From Prillingera fragicola (Eukaryota; Basidiomycota; Tremellomycetes; Trichosporonales; Trichosporonaceae): a DNA stretch of 64,000 bases. Both the position numbers and the translations under genes were made by a program. The notes beneath the pieces were generated by a model. The model saw nothing but the letters and a program-made list of their open reading frames with translations. It was not told the DNA's origin and did no database searches. The DNA is taken from contig BEDY01000001.1 of the NCBI GenBank assembly GCA_002335605.1, positions 1,798,001-1,862,000 of the forward strand. Direction: 5' to 3'. Below, one piece after another: positions 46,710 to 58,940 of this stretch (position 1 is its first letter; each line of letters opens with the position of its first letter).

Positions 46710-48617
46710 ATGCACCTTACACGTTCAGCACGCCTACGTTCATCCTTGACAGCTCGAACCATGGCCACCTCCGCACAGGCAATCCCTCATACGATTCCTC
46801 TCCCCGGAGGGATCCCGGACACCCACCGGCCGCACACTGAGCAGACGACCACCATTCTTGTTCCGAAGGAGAATACGGCTTTCCTCAACCCTGTGCAAGA
46901 GTACAACCGAGACCTCAGTGTGGCCTCGATTCGCACATGGAACCAGATGCGTCTGGTAGAGTCTGAGCTTCGCTGGCGCAAGCGTCTGGAGCGTGACAAC
47001 GCCAAGGGAAAGAAGAAGGCAGGCAAGAAGGGTGGCGCCGAAGGAACCAACGGGCAGGTGGAGGCAGTGGTCGAGGGAGAGGAGACTCCTGCTGCAGGTT
47101 CTTCGACGGAGGTGAGTGACAAGTAATGCTCAGTCTGACCTGTAAAGCCCCAGTTCCGTCCTTCTCAGTTTACCATTCTCGAGGCTCTGTCCGCCACCGG
47201 TCTGCGTTCCATTCGCTACGCCAAGGAGATTCCTGACGTGAAGACTGTCCTCGCCAACGACCTCTCGCCGGCTGCGTGCGAGGCGATGCATACCAATGTT
47301 GCCATGAACGGCGTTGGTGAGAACATTTCCGAAGAGGATGCCAAGATCGACGTTGGCCGCAGGGAAGGCTGTGAAGGCCGTGTCGTTGTCAACGAGGGCG
47401 ACGCCTGCACGCTCATGTACTCTCGCCGTGCTCCTCGTGACCGTGTTCAGGTCGTTGACCTGGACCCTTACGGCACTGCTGCTCCCTTTATCGACTCCGC
47501 TATCGGAAGCATTGCGGACGGTGGACTCCTCTGCATTACCTGCACCGACCTGGCCGTTTTGGCCGGAACCAACTGGCCCGAGAAGTGCTTCTCCAACTAT
47601 GGTGGTCTCAGCATCAAGTCTGAGGCCTCGCACGAGGTTGCTCTTCGTTTGGTGATCAACTCGCTTGCCCAGTCGGCTGCTCGTTATGGCCGCACCATCA
47701 CTCCCCTTTTGTCTCTCTCCATCGACTTCTACGTGCGTCTGTTTATCCGTGTGGACACCAGTCTCGAGAACGTCAAGAAGCTCGCGAGCCAGACGGGTAT
47801 CGTCTACGTCTGCACGTACTGCCAGTCTCCGACTATTCAGCCATTTGGCAAGACTGTTGAGAAGGAGAACAAGAATGGCGACATCCGCTACATCTACCGT
47901 CCTGCCCAGGGACCAACAGCGACCGGCATGTGCGCCGAATGCAACTCGCCTCAGCACGTTGCCGGACCAATGTGGCTCGGCCCTATCCACGACCGTTCGT
48001 TTGTTGGCGCCCTTATCCAGAACATTGAAAAGGACAAGGAGTTCTACAGCACCTACCCACGCATGCACGGCATGCTCACGCTCGCACACGAGGAAATTGA
48101 GGATCCCTTGTACTTCACTGCCAACAAGCTGTTTGGCCTGTTCCGCAGCGCAGCGGGTCCTAACAAGTCTGTCTTTTGCGCACTCCTCAACGCCGGCTAC
48201 AACGTCTCCCGCTCGCACGCGTCGCCAGGATCGATCAAGACAAACGCTCCTCGCTCGTTTATCTTTGACATTATCCGCGAACACATCAAGAAGTCGCCCA
48301 TTCGTCTTGACAATGTGGCTGAGAACTCTCCCGTGCGCGCCTTGGTCTCCAAAGAGATGACCCACACGATTGACTTTACCTTCAACGAGGGATACAAGCA
48401 GTTTGAGAAGCCTGACAAGGTTTCCTTCTACCCGCTCAACCCGCTTCCCAACTGGGGACCAGGCACACGAGCACGCGACTCGAACGCAAAGTCGGCACAG
48501 AAGCGCAAGTCGGAGGAGGTTGAGGGCGAGGCTAGCGCGAAGAAGGTCAAGGCAGAGCCTCCTGTTGAGGAGGTTGAGGAGGTTGAGAACGACGAGGAGG
48601 CCGCCATGAACGCATAG
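46710..48617 (+). CDS. TRM1: tRNA (guanine26-N2)-dimethyltransferase Trm1, two possible starts
   Basis: A 36-nt intron (47112-47147) splits the gene. From ATG 46761 ([17 protein letters not shown]) the protein has 606 residues; an in-frame ATG at 46710 adds 17 residues ([17 protein letters not shown]) that look like a mitochondrial presequence. Trm1 makes m2,2G26 in cytosolic and mitochondrial tRNAs. Motifs: [20 protein letters not shown] (SAM-binding), [34 protein letters not shown] and [17 protein letters not shown] zinc-type site is formed by CTYC and CAEC, and C-terminal [20 protein letters not shown] is typical. A Lys-rich insert ([10 protein letters not shown]) lies near residue 90 and the tail is acidic with KRKSEE. 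The longer form would extend from 46710; the shorter is the conventional cytosolic/nuclear form. Confidence 0.96.
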
Positions 48618-48726
48618 GCCAACTTGTCATCTTATACATACAATTTCATAATGAGCCTCGGCCGCGTAGGCGCTGGTCGAGGGTCTAGATAGCAACATGA
48701 ATTACACAAGGTGTACTTGTTTGTCG

Positions 48727-49672
48727 TCAAGCTCGTGAGGCCGTGATATATTCACAATCGCCCAGGCGCCCCGCCGAAACCGATCCACGCCGCAGTCCAG
48801 TCTGCTCTTGAATCGCGGCGATACGCGGGCCGGACATACTCGATCTCTGAATGTCTATGCCGTCGTCCTTGTCGTCGTCGGCATGTTGCGACTTGGGGTC
48901 GAGGCCGACGGTGGCGAGTGGTACGGTGGGCATAAAGTGGGTCGTGCCGAGCATCAAGTCCGGCACCTCTGGTTCGCCATCTTGGTCAAACGAGATGACA
49001 GGTGGCGGCTCTCGCCTTGACGGTCCTGGCTGGCCTCTTTCTGCGCCAGCTGTAGCGAGGAGAGGGGACGGCATGAGAATGAGCACCGAAATGGCGACTT
49101 CTTCTGGGAGGGTTGGATCCGCTTCTGCCATTGCGGCTGTGTATGGTACAGCTGAGATTGGCTGTACAGGTCAACATCCTTCCGTGTCAGTTGCCACCTA
49201 CTTGGGCAGAGTACAGATCAAAGTCAAGCTTTGGATCTTGGGCGGCCGCCTGGACATCGACCTCCCACATTTTGGGTTTGGGCGTGTGGTGTATCCGAAT
49301 ACGAACCCGGCGGTTCCATAGGCTGTCGTTGTTGCGATCGCTTTGCTGAGAGAAGAGAAAGCCCCACCATCCGCCCCAACGCTCCCACATCTGACCAAAG
49401 GTGACACTTTCGCCTTGGGCTACAGCAGCACGGACTGCGCGCCGGACTTGCACGACACGCAGGAGGGCGGTTGCAAACACCACAAAGATGGCTGCTGCCA
49501 CAAAGCCAAGACCCAGAGCTGTTATTGTGCTCGTGGGAAGCTGAAGTGTGGATGTCGTGGCTGCAGAAGCAGAGGCGGTGGTGCTCGAGTCGCGCTTCAT
49601 ATGGGTGGTATGTGTACGGGTGGCCACCATGGTCATGATGCCTTGAGCCTCGCCTGCGCCGCGGGGCAGCAT
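48727..49672 (-). CDS. Single-pass membrane protein of unknown function
   Basis: Exons 49202-49672 and 48727-49161, joined over a 40-nt intron, encode 301 residues from MLPRGAGEAQGIMTMVATRT; internal Met codons at residues 13, 15 and 26 are alternative starts. A Ser/Thr/Ala-rich stretch (STTASASAATTSTLQLPTST) precedes one strong membrane segment (GLGFVAAAIFVVFATALLRV), followed by a basic flank (VQVRRAVRAA), so the C-terminal part is probably cytosolic. That part has a Trp-rich segment (MWERWGGWWGFLF), then PKPKMWEVDV, LPEEVAISVLILMPSP and EVPDLMLGTTHFMP, which look like conserved short motifs in an otherwise disordered tail. I do not recognise the family. It diverges from the neighbouring Zn2Cys6 gene. 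Confidence 0.7.
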
Positions 49673-50211
49673 GGCCGTTGTGGATGTGAATGATTCAAGG
49701 GTGGGTCTATGTGACACGAGAGACACGAGAGCCCATTGCCGAGAGGGAGGAGGGACAAGGCAGCCGATTGTATGAATACTGTGGTCGCGCAATTTGACAG
49801 GTTTGTGCCAAGCGATGATGGTGACAAAGGCAACATGTACAGCAACACGCCGCCCACCATCCATGTCGGCCTGGTGCCTCGGGGTGGGTGGGTGTCCTTG
49901 AGCCGAGTCATATTGTGAGATCAGCAGATCACAAATCCTGGCCGGCTGGCGGTGGCTGCAGTTCTGGGCTCGGAGGCTTGGCTGCCGGAGGGAGCCGATA
50001 CGGCACTCAGGGTCCATTCCGAGTGGCGACGGAATCAAATTTCGAATTCCGAGTATATCTGAATAGGCTTGAGCATCTTTGGGGCGCCTGTCAGCCGTTG
50101 CCAGAAGGAGACGGGGGTGGAACACTTTGCCCGTCACTCGACACGGAGTTCGACCACTTGAGTCCGCCGGCTGTTTGGGTTGTTGACAATCTCATCGTGC
50201 AAAACGCAACC
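49673..50211. promoter_or_regulatory. Divergent promoter region (membrane protein / Zn2Cys6 factor)
   Basis: 539 bp between starts at 49672 (minus) and 50212 (plus). The regulator frame stays open upstream to about 49888, but that extension shows no protein-like composition, so it is treated as leader. Confidence 0.4.
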
Positions 50212-52605
50212 ATGGCCGACATACCCAGCACGTTGTACGACGACGAGCCTCACCTGCTCTCAAATGATGGGTCAGCTGCACCCGGCGACCCCCATGACCA
50301 AGCCAGTGCTGCCCTCACGACCCTGTTCGCTCAACAGGAAGGCTACAACCTCGACCTCTCCATGGACCCGACCTTGGCATCCGCCGAAGGCGCAACCGCG
50401 TCCGGTGACTCGAACGCACGCCACCAACCTGCAGACAGTGCCGCTGGACACTCTGATCAAGCCTCAGATGCTCCTCCTGCCAAGCGAAAAGCTACCTCGC
50501 GAGCCCACATGCTGGCTCGCGGCGGCGCTTGCGAGTTCTGCAAGCGACGGAAGCTGAAGTGCACCGCCGAGTTGCCACAGTGTGCCGCGTGTCGCCGTAC
50601 CGGCCGTGACTGCGAGTACAAACAAAAGAAGCAGCGCTCTCGCGTACGCCTACTCGAAGACAAGCTTGCCGACTTGGAGAAGCGCTTGATCGATGAGAAG
50701 ACCCGGCCAGGTGTGGTCAACGATGCCGGGCCGAGTAGCGGCTCGTACATATCGCCCGACGTGACTGTGACGCCTTCAGCAGCGGCGGGCGTGGATCTCT
50801 TTGGGCTTGGAATTGAGCAAGAGAGCCTCACGCTGGCTGATGTTCCATTCGTGGCCGACAAGACCCGTGAGCCGGATCTCATGACCCTGGCCGATGCCGC
50901 GGCGGCAGACACGGATGGGCGCTGGGCTTGGGACGGTCTCGAGCCACAAGCCATTGCGGCTGAGCTGGTCAAGGTGCTTGTACACAATGGCAAGGGTGTG
51001 GGCGAAAAGATTCTTCATCACTTGTGAGTGCGAGTGGCATGCTCAGCGCTGACTCAAGGTTGCAACTGTTCAGTGGGCTTTCGGTTCCCAGCGCTTTCCA
51101 CAGTTTCATTTCCCCCGCTCAATTCTTTGCACGTCTACATGGCCATGGGCTACAGCCGCATCCAGCGCTAGTCATGGCGCTCGTGCCCTTGCTACTCAGT
51201 CTCTCGCCTAGTGCCACGCTCTCCAACCTTCCCACAATCTCTGCCGTGACGGATGCCATGATGGGTCCCTCGCGCCTGCAGGCTCAGCATGCCCTGGGGT
51301 CGCTGGACGAGCGTCTGTGTGATATTACGGCCGCCGCGTCGCTTCGTTCCGTCGCGTTGGTTTCGACAGGTCGATTCGTGGACTCGTGGCAGGAGAATGC
51401 GACTGCAATTGGTCTCACCGCAGCTACTGGTCTCAGTAAACTGGGTGGTGTGGGAGAGAACTTTGTGCCTGCGTCTGCACGTCCGGCCGATCGTGCTCAG
51501 CGAGTTGAGCGGGAGAAGCGACTCCGCGACGTTCGTCTGAAGGGTCAAATTGGCCCTCCGCCTCGTAACGTTCAGGAACTCGGAGAGCGTATCATATTGT
51601 TGTGCGTAGTCTTGTTATCGGGGCCATTCAAGCTGACCCAATAGCTGGGGTATCTACATTAGCGACCGAGCGTGCTCCATCGGCTGGAATTATCCTGCAG
51701 GATTGGCATCTGACGAGATTACCACTCCTCTGCCACAGGACAGCTATGACACTGTAAGTGTTAAAGTGGGGACCGAGCTGACCTTCAGCCCGAAGCGATT
51801 TGCTCCAACGCCACTATTGCAGACTTTTTAGCTGGGGACATCGGGGCAGGTGGAAATGGCAGGCTCTCGCTCAAGGTCAAAACGCTCACTTTGACGTATG
51901 AAGCTTCTCGGTAAGGAGCTACTTGAGTCGTCGTACTGACTCGTCCAGTCTACTGGATCGTGCAGCGCACATTGCCACCCCAGACAAGAATGCGAACTTG
52001 CTTCGTACCACTCGCCGTTTCATGGCCAGCCTGCCTGTCTATAATCCTGGCTCGACAGAGGAGGCCATCAAGCTTGAATGGGTCAATGAACTCTGGATGT
52101 CTCTCCATGTGTGAGTAGCCATCCTGCGCGAGTTTTCTTGCTAACCTCGCAGTACAATGATGCTTCTCTTCGCCAAGGAGGAGATTGATGCTCCATCCTA
52201 TGCCGAAGAGCTGGAGTCGCGCGACAAGATGATTGACTCGGGCCTAAAGATGTGCGACTGCATCGAAGCATCGCATTCTGCGGGCAACTTTGATCTTCAC
52301 GGCCACGATCCCCTCACCCCCGCCATCTGGTTTATCGCTGGCCGTGCATTCCACCACCTTGCTCGCCGCATCGAACCCACCGACAAGGCTCGCGCGGCCA
52401 TGTTGCGCCAGAAAGTCGACTTTCTCGTGGCGTGCTCTACAAAACTCGTGCGTTTCATCATGCCCTTCTGGATTCTGCTAACCCCCCCCGCCAGAGCAAT
52501 CGACTCCGCTTGGCCGAGGTCCACGCCCAGATGCTGTACAACGTCAGTGTCGATGCTGAGGTTATGCTCGGCGAGTACTCGCGGCCGGATAATCTCGACT
52601 TTTGA
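50212..52605 (+). CDS. Zn2Cys6 fungal transcription factor with coiled-coil linker
   Basis: The start at 50212 gives MADIPSTLYDDEPHLLSNDG. The zinc cluster lies near residues 107-135 (CEFCKRRKLKC, then CAACRRTGRDCEYKQ: C-x2-C-x6-C...C-x2-C-x6-C). A dimerisation helix follows directly (VRLLEDKLADLEKRLIDEK). The first exon ends at 51023; at least five short introns follow, continuing LLQLFSGLSVPSAFHSFI, WGIYISDRACSIGWNYPAG, and WVNELWMSLHVTMMLLFAKE. The fungal-specific domain is weakly recognisable. The last exon ends YSRPDNLDF at 52605. It should bind CGG-type triplets in the nucleus; targets cannot be inferred. The N-terminus is acidic and Gln/Asp-rich. It is not clearly related to the regulator at 17.6 kb. 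Confidence 0.85.
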
Positions 52606-52983
52606 GCCTGTGCCCCCTCGTCCGCCTACGTTTGCAGTTGAGCGTTCACCCATGATTCGCCCACCGAGCGGCGCTGGCTCACTGCCTAATCTTCTCAACA
52701 GCTTGTACACCCCCTCATGTAATGAAGAAATAACTGCATGCCTATCGACGAACGCGACATCGCTAACAGCGCATTAAACGCAAGGGCACACAGCCTGTCT
52801 CTTCCTGTCTTTCAATGCGATTACGACTTCTCTACGTCGTATCAGATCAGCACAGGGCGGGTCGTTGGAGCAACCCACCCTGCGGGCGGGCTGGTGGGCA
52901 GTGGCAGTGTGCGTGAAATTGCGCGCGGCAAAGGGGTAAATGTGCTAGAGTAGAGGGCGAGGGAACGAGCAAGGGTCACAGTA
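52606..52983. other. Convergent intergenic region
   Basis: 378 bp between the 3' ends of the Zn2Cys6 and RGS genes; no gene is seen. Confidence 0.45.
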
Positions 52984-55116
52984 CTATTTGGCCGTCGCGG
53001 CCTGTTTCTCGTTGGCGGCCTGAGAAACGGTCAGGTATGCCCTGCCCAGGTCCTCCGAGGTCTTGTTTGGAGGGGCAATGGTGAGACCTGCGGATTTGGC
53101 GGCGACGGCGTCCTCCTCTTCCTCTTGGTTGTAGCTGAGGACCGAGTTCATGAGGCCGATGAAGCGCTCAGTCTTGCAGAACTGTGTCATTAGTGTGGCT
53201 TCAAATAGTTTAGACTCACCTTGGGCACAGAGTCGGTGGCCATGAGCCTGAAAATGTGGAACTGGATGCGCTCATACAACAAAACCATGTTTTGCAGCTG
53301 GCTGGCATGGAGCGTGTTGCCGAGACCAGGAATAATGGCAGCCTTGGAGGCGTCCTTGTCTTCTAAAATGTCGTTCATGTATGAAATGAGCTCGCCGCGA
53401 AGATTGTGGTCAATGTTCAGCTCGCAAGGTGATGCGGGGGCAAGGTAGGCTGAGTCGTTAACTGGGTCGTACTGTAAGTGCTCACTGTTGTAAATGACAA
53501 ATGCCATGGCAATGAGATCCTGCTGGTGCTTCTCCATGGCCTGGAGACCTTGCCCACGCTGAGTGGGGAGCGCACCGGGAGCAGCAGCGGCAGACGACGA
53601 AGTGTTGAACCGCCTCTTGAAATCTTGAACATCAAGCCAGAAACTCAAATTCTCTTCACAGAAGTTGGCACGCAAGAACTCGCGGAACAGGGAACGAAGA
53701 GCAGGCTCTTCGAGAATCTGCTTGAGACGGGCAGTGTGGCTATCCTTGGCCGTCAAGGCAATGTCGCCCTCGTTTGCCAAGAACTCGGCGCGCATGCGAT
53801 CTGACACGCTGGGACGGCGCATCAGGCCAATGTCGGTAGCGGACGCCAGCGATTTAGTCGGGTTGTTTATGTCTGCGACACGAAGGTCATCTGTCGAAGC
53901 ACCCATGGGGGCACTGGGGCTCAACCTGGGGGGAGTGTTGAGGGGGTCGAGCTTGTTCTGGTCCCACTTGGCCACAGCCATGCCCTCCTTGGTGATACGG
54001 TAAACAGCCTTGTCGGTAGCCCGAAACTCTGCTTCAGCCTGCGATCGTCAGCTCCATCCTTGTATGGGTACTTACCATGACAGCACCCGCTCCACCTCCG
54101 GCACCACCACCGCGAACCGTGACGACAATGTTACCGTCTTTGATCTTTCCCCGATCGCTGGCAAGTGAAATGTAACCATAACGAACAAACTGGCCTGCTA
54201 CCTCGGCCGCCTCCTCCATGCCATTGATAGTCGTAAAGTCGCACAGCCAGTCCATCGCATGCGTGGCGCTGAACTGGAACTCGTCGCCAGTCTTCTTGTC
54301 ATTGGCCGGAGGTGGCAGTCGGCGAACAATGATGCCAAGGGTCCGATCACACACCTCGCCTGGTGGCAGGGATGGCGTCTTGGCATGTGGCCGCGAGCGG
54401 TAGTGAGCCTGAATCTCGTCGTCAGTCAAACGCGACACATTGGCGTTGCGTCCGACAAATCGGCGAAACAGGACCTCGACTACACTCTTGGTCACAAGAA
54501 TCTCGTCGTCCTGTGTTCGGCGCTCCAGATGGAGAAGCTTCATGCAGATGGGCTGGGTTGCAAACACACGCAAGAGGTGGTCGGCGGCGATACCGTTCTT
54601 TGTGATGAAGCGCTCGAGAATGTGCAATCCCTTCGGGGTGAGCATGTAGATTCCCCGGTCTTTAAACATGCAAGATGATAGATCTGTCGCGTTCTCAATA
54701 AGGTGCGCCTCAACAAAGTGTTGTCCGATTGTCCGGGCCATTTCGCGTGCCATGGAAAAGGTCGTTGTCGTCGTTGTGGTAATGATGCGTTGGCCCTCAT
54801 CGTCATCGGGGTCCGTAATTCGGTTGGATTGGGCAAACTTGAGGGAGGAGAGATTAGAACATGCCTCGTCGCTGCCATTAGCAAAGTCGGGATTTCGGGA
54901 GTACATACGTAGTAAAGCTATTGGGATATGTCTTGAAGATTGAACGGTGGTTCTCAAGACGAAGCGAAACAATAAGAGTGGCGAAGAGGTCGTGCGTGTC
55001 CTTGGGCGGGCGTTAGCGCACTCATCACTCGCAGGACAAGGGCTCACCTTTACAAATGGTCTACCCCTGCGGGTGGTCTTCATCAAATGGAACGACTGTG
55101 ACGACTGGGTGGACAT
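52984..55116 (-). CDS. SST2: DEP-RGS regulator of G-protein signalling (Sst2/FlbA/Crg1 family)
   Basis: The start at 55116 (MSTQSSQSFHLMKTTRRGRP) splices to DTHDLFATLIVSLRLENHRS, then FKTYPNSFTTDEACSNLSSL and KFAQSNRITDPDDDEGQRI, the hallmark N-terminus of fungal FlbA/Sst2 proteins, including the poly-Thr FSMAREMA segment. Two DEP regions follow (LIENATDLSSCMFKDRGIYM; WLCDFTTINGMEEAAEVAGQ). The RGS domain starts LKQILEEPALRSLFREFLRA and has the conserved NFCEENLSFWLDV and YNSEHLQYDPVNDSAY segments. It accelerates GTP hydrolysis on a G-alpha subunit; in fungi this family damps pheromone signalling, and the Cryptococcus member is Crg1. Membrane association through DEP and receptor tail is expected. 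An upstream 5'-UTR intron is possible (acceptor-like CTCATAG before the ATG). Confidence 0.92.
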
Positions 55117-57475
55117 TGTAAGTCCTATGAGGGAGTGTTGGCGAGGGAGAGGAGGAAGAGAGGGAGGGAAACTCTTGGGTTGGCGTCTCGACGATGTTGA
55201 GTTCTAAAGAATGAGTGTGATTTACGAAGGGATGTCAGAGGAAGAGGAGAAGACGTTGCCAAAACGGCAGGCAGCCCGCGTGGCAATGCAGAGGTGTCCG
55301 TGTACCGTGTGCGTCCACGGTCTCCCCCTCGTGTTGGAGAATGGGGTACGAGGTCAAGGCGTGGGTGTGGAAGATCAGGGTGAGGGAGGGCTGGCAAACA
55401 ATGTGGAAGCAGACCATTTTTCCGTCGCGATCCATGCCCAGCTGCACAAGAGCCGTGAGCTGCATGAATAGAACACGAGGCTGGTCAGACTCGTCTCGTC
55501 CGGCCTGATGGCTGATGAAAGTGGGGCTGCTGTAGGGTTCAAAGATCGAAGGCCGCGGCGCCGCCGGCCTGAGTGTAGCGAGAAGTACATGGGCGCTTTG
55601 AAACACGGCCAGTGCGCTGCCGCTTGCCATGAGCAGGCCATTGGGTTGGCGTGTCCTTGCAGAGTCTTCAATGATTCGCCTGATGCAGCCGGCGAAACAG
55701 AAGCGCAGTGCCCCATCGGCCTGGGCCGCCAGCGGGGTTGGGGAGTTGTCAGGAGGACAAGGGCGGTAAAGACCAAGCCACCAAGAGACTGAGCAGGCGA
55801 TAAAACTTCGGTTAGGGGCGTGTGCGGCCTGGTCTGTGCGCGGAATAGCCAGGGTGGAGGCGTCCAAGAGTGTCCACTCGTTCCCAATCTACAAGAGAAT
55901 GCCACGGGCACACTCCTCGGTTTGGCGTCGCACTCAGCGCTCAGCTCACTCGTTTTTATTGTGCCAATTCCTTTGCGTCATATCGAGCACAGAGGTGCAG
56001 GTGTAACGCACTGGGCAGCAGGGGCCTTGCTGATGTAAGTGTGCCGAAGCGGCCGAAGATCAGCGTCCACCCAGCTCATTCTGGTTAGCCAACCCTCATT
56101 TCAATCAAGTTCCTGTTTGAAAGAGACCGCAGTGCTTACACGCGGCGTGCGCTCCTGCGGGCCGTAGCTCAGAAATCAGTATGGTTTGGACAAAAGCCGG
56201 GTGAAGAAGGCAATGAAGGTCGAGGTTGGGCCTGCCAGATACGGTTGGGGTTCAGGGTTTCGCTGACTGAAATCATCCGCCGCCTTGTTGTAGCGACTGG
56301 CCACCGTAGCACCAGCTTGCAGCTTGCCACCAGCGACCAGCAGCCAGAGATACGACAGCGAGCTCACATAGGTCCAAGGAGCCCCAGACTGAAGCGAGAT
56401 TTATTCCAAGGCACCAATCTATCACTGTAGCCTAAATCTCTGACATTGCAACGATGACAATGCTCTCAAATGTGGGCGGAGGGGAGGGACGCCTGAGCGC
56501 CACCTCACGGTCCTCTCAGCTTGGACCCACGGAGCGTCGTGCAATGTCCAGTGAGGCTTCTGAGACTGGGACCCCTGGGGCCTGGGGATTGCAAGGTTGC
56601 AAGAGCCGTTCACCCCAAATACATCGGGATCGGCATTACCTCCATCGATGCAGTCCCACGTCTACCATTTGTACCATTGTGACAGTCTGTGAATACCGTG
56701 GTAGCACTGCCTCCGTTAGTCTCATCTCTTCTCATCCGAGAGCTCGTCGCATATTCCCCCATCCTCTCCTGTATAGTCAGATTTCGGAGGTCTGATCTAC
56801 TCATCCGGCATTGGCCGTCATCGAGGCAAGCGGGACCATGATGCGTTGATTATTATTTAATGGATGGTGGTCTCACCCCCGCAAGAACCATCCTCGTCCA
56901 ACGCTGCCAAAACAATTCTCACCGGTTCCAGCAAGGTCGAACTTTTTTTTTTGTACCACATAGCCCAGTTCAGAGGATCTTTGGCCCGTGGTGCAATCAG
57001 AATTTGTGCCACGACTTGTCAAATATTGCTCGGTGGAGACGATTGACTCCGTTCGGAACGCTCAACCAATCCTCCTGGGACCATGGTACCCTATCTGGTG
57101 CCCTTGGCCGCCCAGCTTGCACACCATATCGAGAGAACTGCCGACGGCTTGACACTATTGGCATTTTAAAATTGTGATCAAAACCAGACAGAGTGCATTC
57201 CATGATATCCACGACGACTTGTACGAAAAGACAAGGTTTCGTTTCCGGTGGTGACGCCCGCCGATCCCTACCAGTCACCAGGAACGGCCAGCGCCAGCGT
57301 TGTAACCCGATTTGGCTCCGCCGAGGCCTCCACCATGCCACCAACAGCGGAGGCAAAGTTTCTACAAGCGACATTGCTTTTCGCACACACCGCGAAGGTC
57401 GCGCGACTAAACACCTCACCCCTTCAACAGTTGTACACAGTTAAAAGGCCCAGAGGTCGCGCCACTGTCGCCCAG
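55117..57475. other. Long divergent intergenic region (RGS gene / SPE2)
   Basis: 2.36 kb with no convincing gene. It must contain the promoters of both flanking genes. Bases 55117-55900 hold several short frames on both strands without motifs. A T-run occurs at about 56942-56953. Immediately before SPE2 an in-frame ATG at 57334 could extend that protein. Confidence 0.45.
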
Positions 57476-58940
57476 ATGGCTCAGATGACCAAGTCGCCCG
57501 TGCCGCCCTCTCCGCTCATTCTCGCAGAGCCCGACACCTCACCAGGGCCGTTCGAGGGACCTGAAAAGCTTCTCGAGGTCTGGTTTGCCCCGTCGCCCGA
57601 TGCGTTGCCAGCCATTCCCTCTAGCCTAAAGGGCTCTAGCTCTTCCAAGTCGTGCCGCGAGGGTGTGTCGTCGGATGGCGAGGCTTTCCGTGGTCTGCGG
57701 ACCGTGCCACGAGCAGTCTGGGAGGAGATGCTTGACATCGTCAAGTGCAAGGTCCTCAGTGTGGTCGAGGGCGATGAGATCGATGCGTACCTCCTAAGGT
57801 AAGTGGCAACATTGGACATGTTTTGTGTCCCAGTGGCTAGGAGCGTGCGCTGATACAGTTTGCAGCGAGTCATCCCTCTTTGTGGCTCCTCACGTCCTCA
57901 TCCTGAAGACTTGCGGCACCACCCTCAACTTGCTGGGTCTGCACCGCATCATCGAGATTGCGCGCGAGTACTGCGGGCTTCACTCTGTTTACCGGTGAGT
58001 CTGGCAGGGACACAAGGGAGCTATGTTCTGACACTTTTAGATGCTTCTACTCTCGCAAGTCGTTCTTCTTCCCCGACCGCCAGCACGGCCCTCACCGCGA
58101 CTGGCGCGACGAGGTGCGCTTCCTCGACAACGTCTTTGGTGAGTTCAAGGATTGAGTTGCTCTCTCTAACGGCCAGGAACCTCTGGCTCGGCTTACACCG
58201 TTGGCCCGATCAACCGCGACCACTGGTTGCTGTACCTCACCAGCCCCAACCCCACCAACCCCGGAGCAAAGGCGCTGAACGGACCCGAGCGTCCTCGAGC
58301 ACTCCCGCCTCCTGTCATACCTTACGTCGACCAGACTCTCGAGATTCTCATGTCGCATCTCTCACCAGCAGGGCGCGCGCCGTTCTTTGTTCCCGAGAAC
58401 GCGTCTCCTCGATTGGGGCACGAGATGGGAGCCGACATTAGCGCTCAGCTTGGCATTGACGCGCTCTTCCCTGCTAGCGAGACCACTCTCGACAGCTTTG
58501 GCTTTGAGCCGTGTGGATACTCTGCTAACGCTGTTATTGGCTCGGGCATGAACGCGACTGGCAAGGACGGAGGCTACTTCACCATCCATGTCACCCCTGA
58601 GGAGGGTTGGTCGTACGCCTCGTTTGAGTGCAACGTCCCTCTCCCGGTCTCTGGCGTTCCAGGGGCACGGCCTGACCTCAAGTCTCTCATCAGGCGAGTT
58701 GTCAACATTTTCCAGCCGAACCGTCTCAGCATTACGCTTTTCGTTTCGACAGGCGAGGAGGGCTCCCCCGTCACTCCTCACGAATCGCTCAGCGGCGACC
58801 TCTTCGGTGGCGAGTTTGAGCGCAAGGACCGTATCGGTTACGAGTTTGAAGGCTACGACCTTGTGTTTGCATGCTTTGAGCGTCGTGGCTGGACTGAGCC
58901 CCCCTCCCCAGCGGCTCCCGCCGTTAAGACTTTGGCATAG
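57476..58940 (+). CDS. SPE2: S-adenosylmethionine decarboxylase proenzyme
   Basis: Exons 57476-57798, 57866-57994, 58041-58138 and 58177-58940 encode 437 residues from MAQMTKSPVPPSPLILAEPD. The enzyme makes decarboxylated AdoMet for spermidine and spermine synthesis. It self-cleaves between Glu109 and Ser110 in YLLSESSLF to create its pyruvoyl cofactor; the first intron falls two codons before that bond. Other family features are GPEKLLEVWF, LILKTCGTTLNLL (catalytic Cys), YSRKSFFFPDRQ, GSAYTVGPINRDHWLLYL, FEPCGYSANAV and YFTIHVTPEEGWSYASFE, which includes the second-half Ser/His pair. An in-frame upstream ATG at 57334 would add a 47-residue basic leader, but this looks like 5' leader sequence. 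The length agrees with fungal AdoMetDC, which is longer than the animal enzyme. Confidence 0.95.

Noticed and set aside
47130..48365. 411-residue open frame on the minus strand
   Set aside because: Antisense shadow of TRM1, whose motifs are unambiguous on the plus strand.
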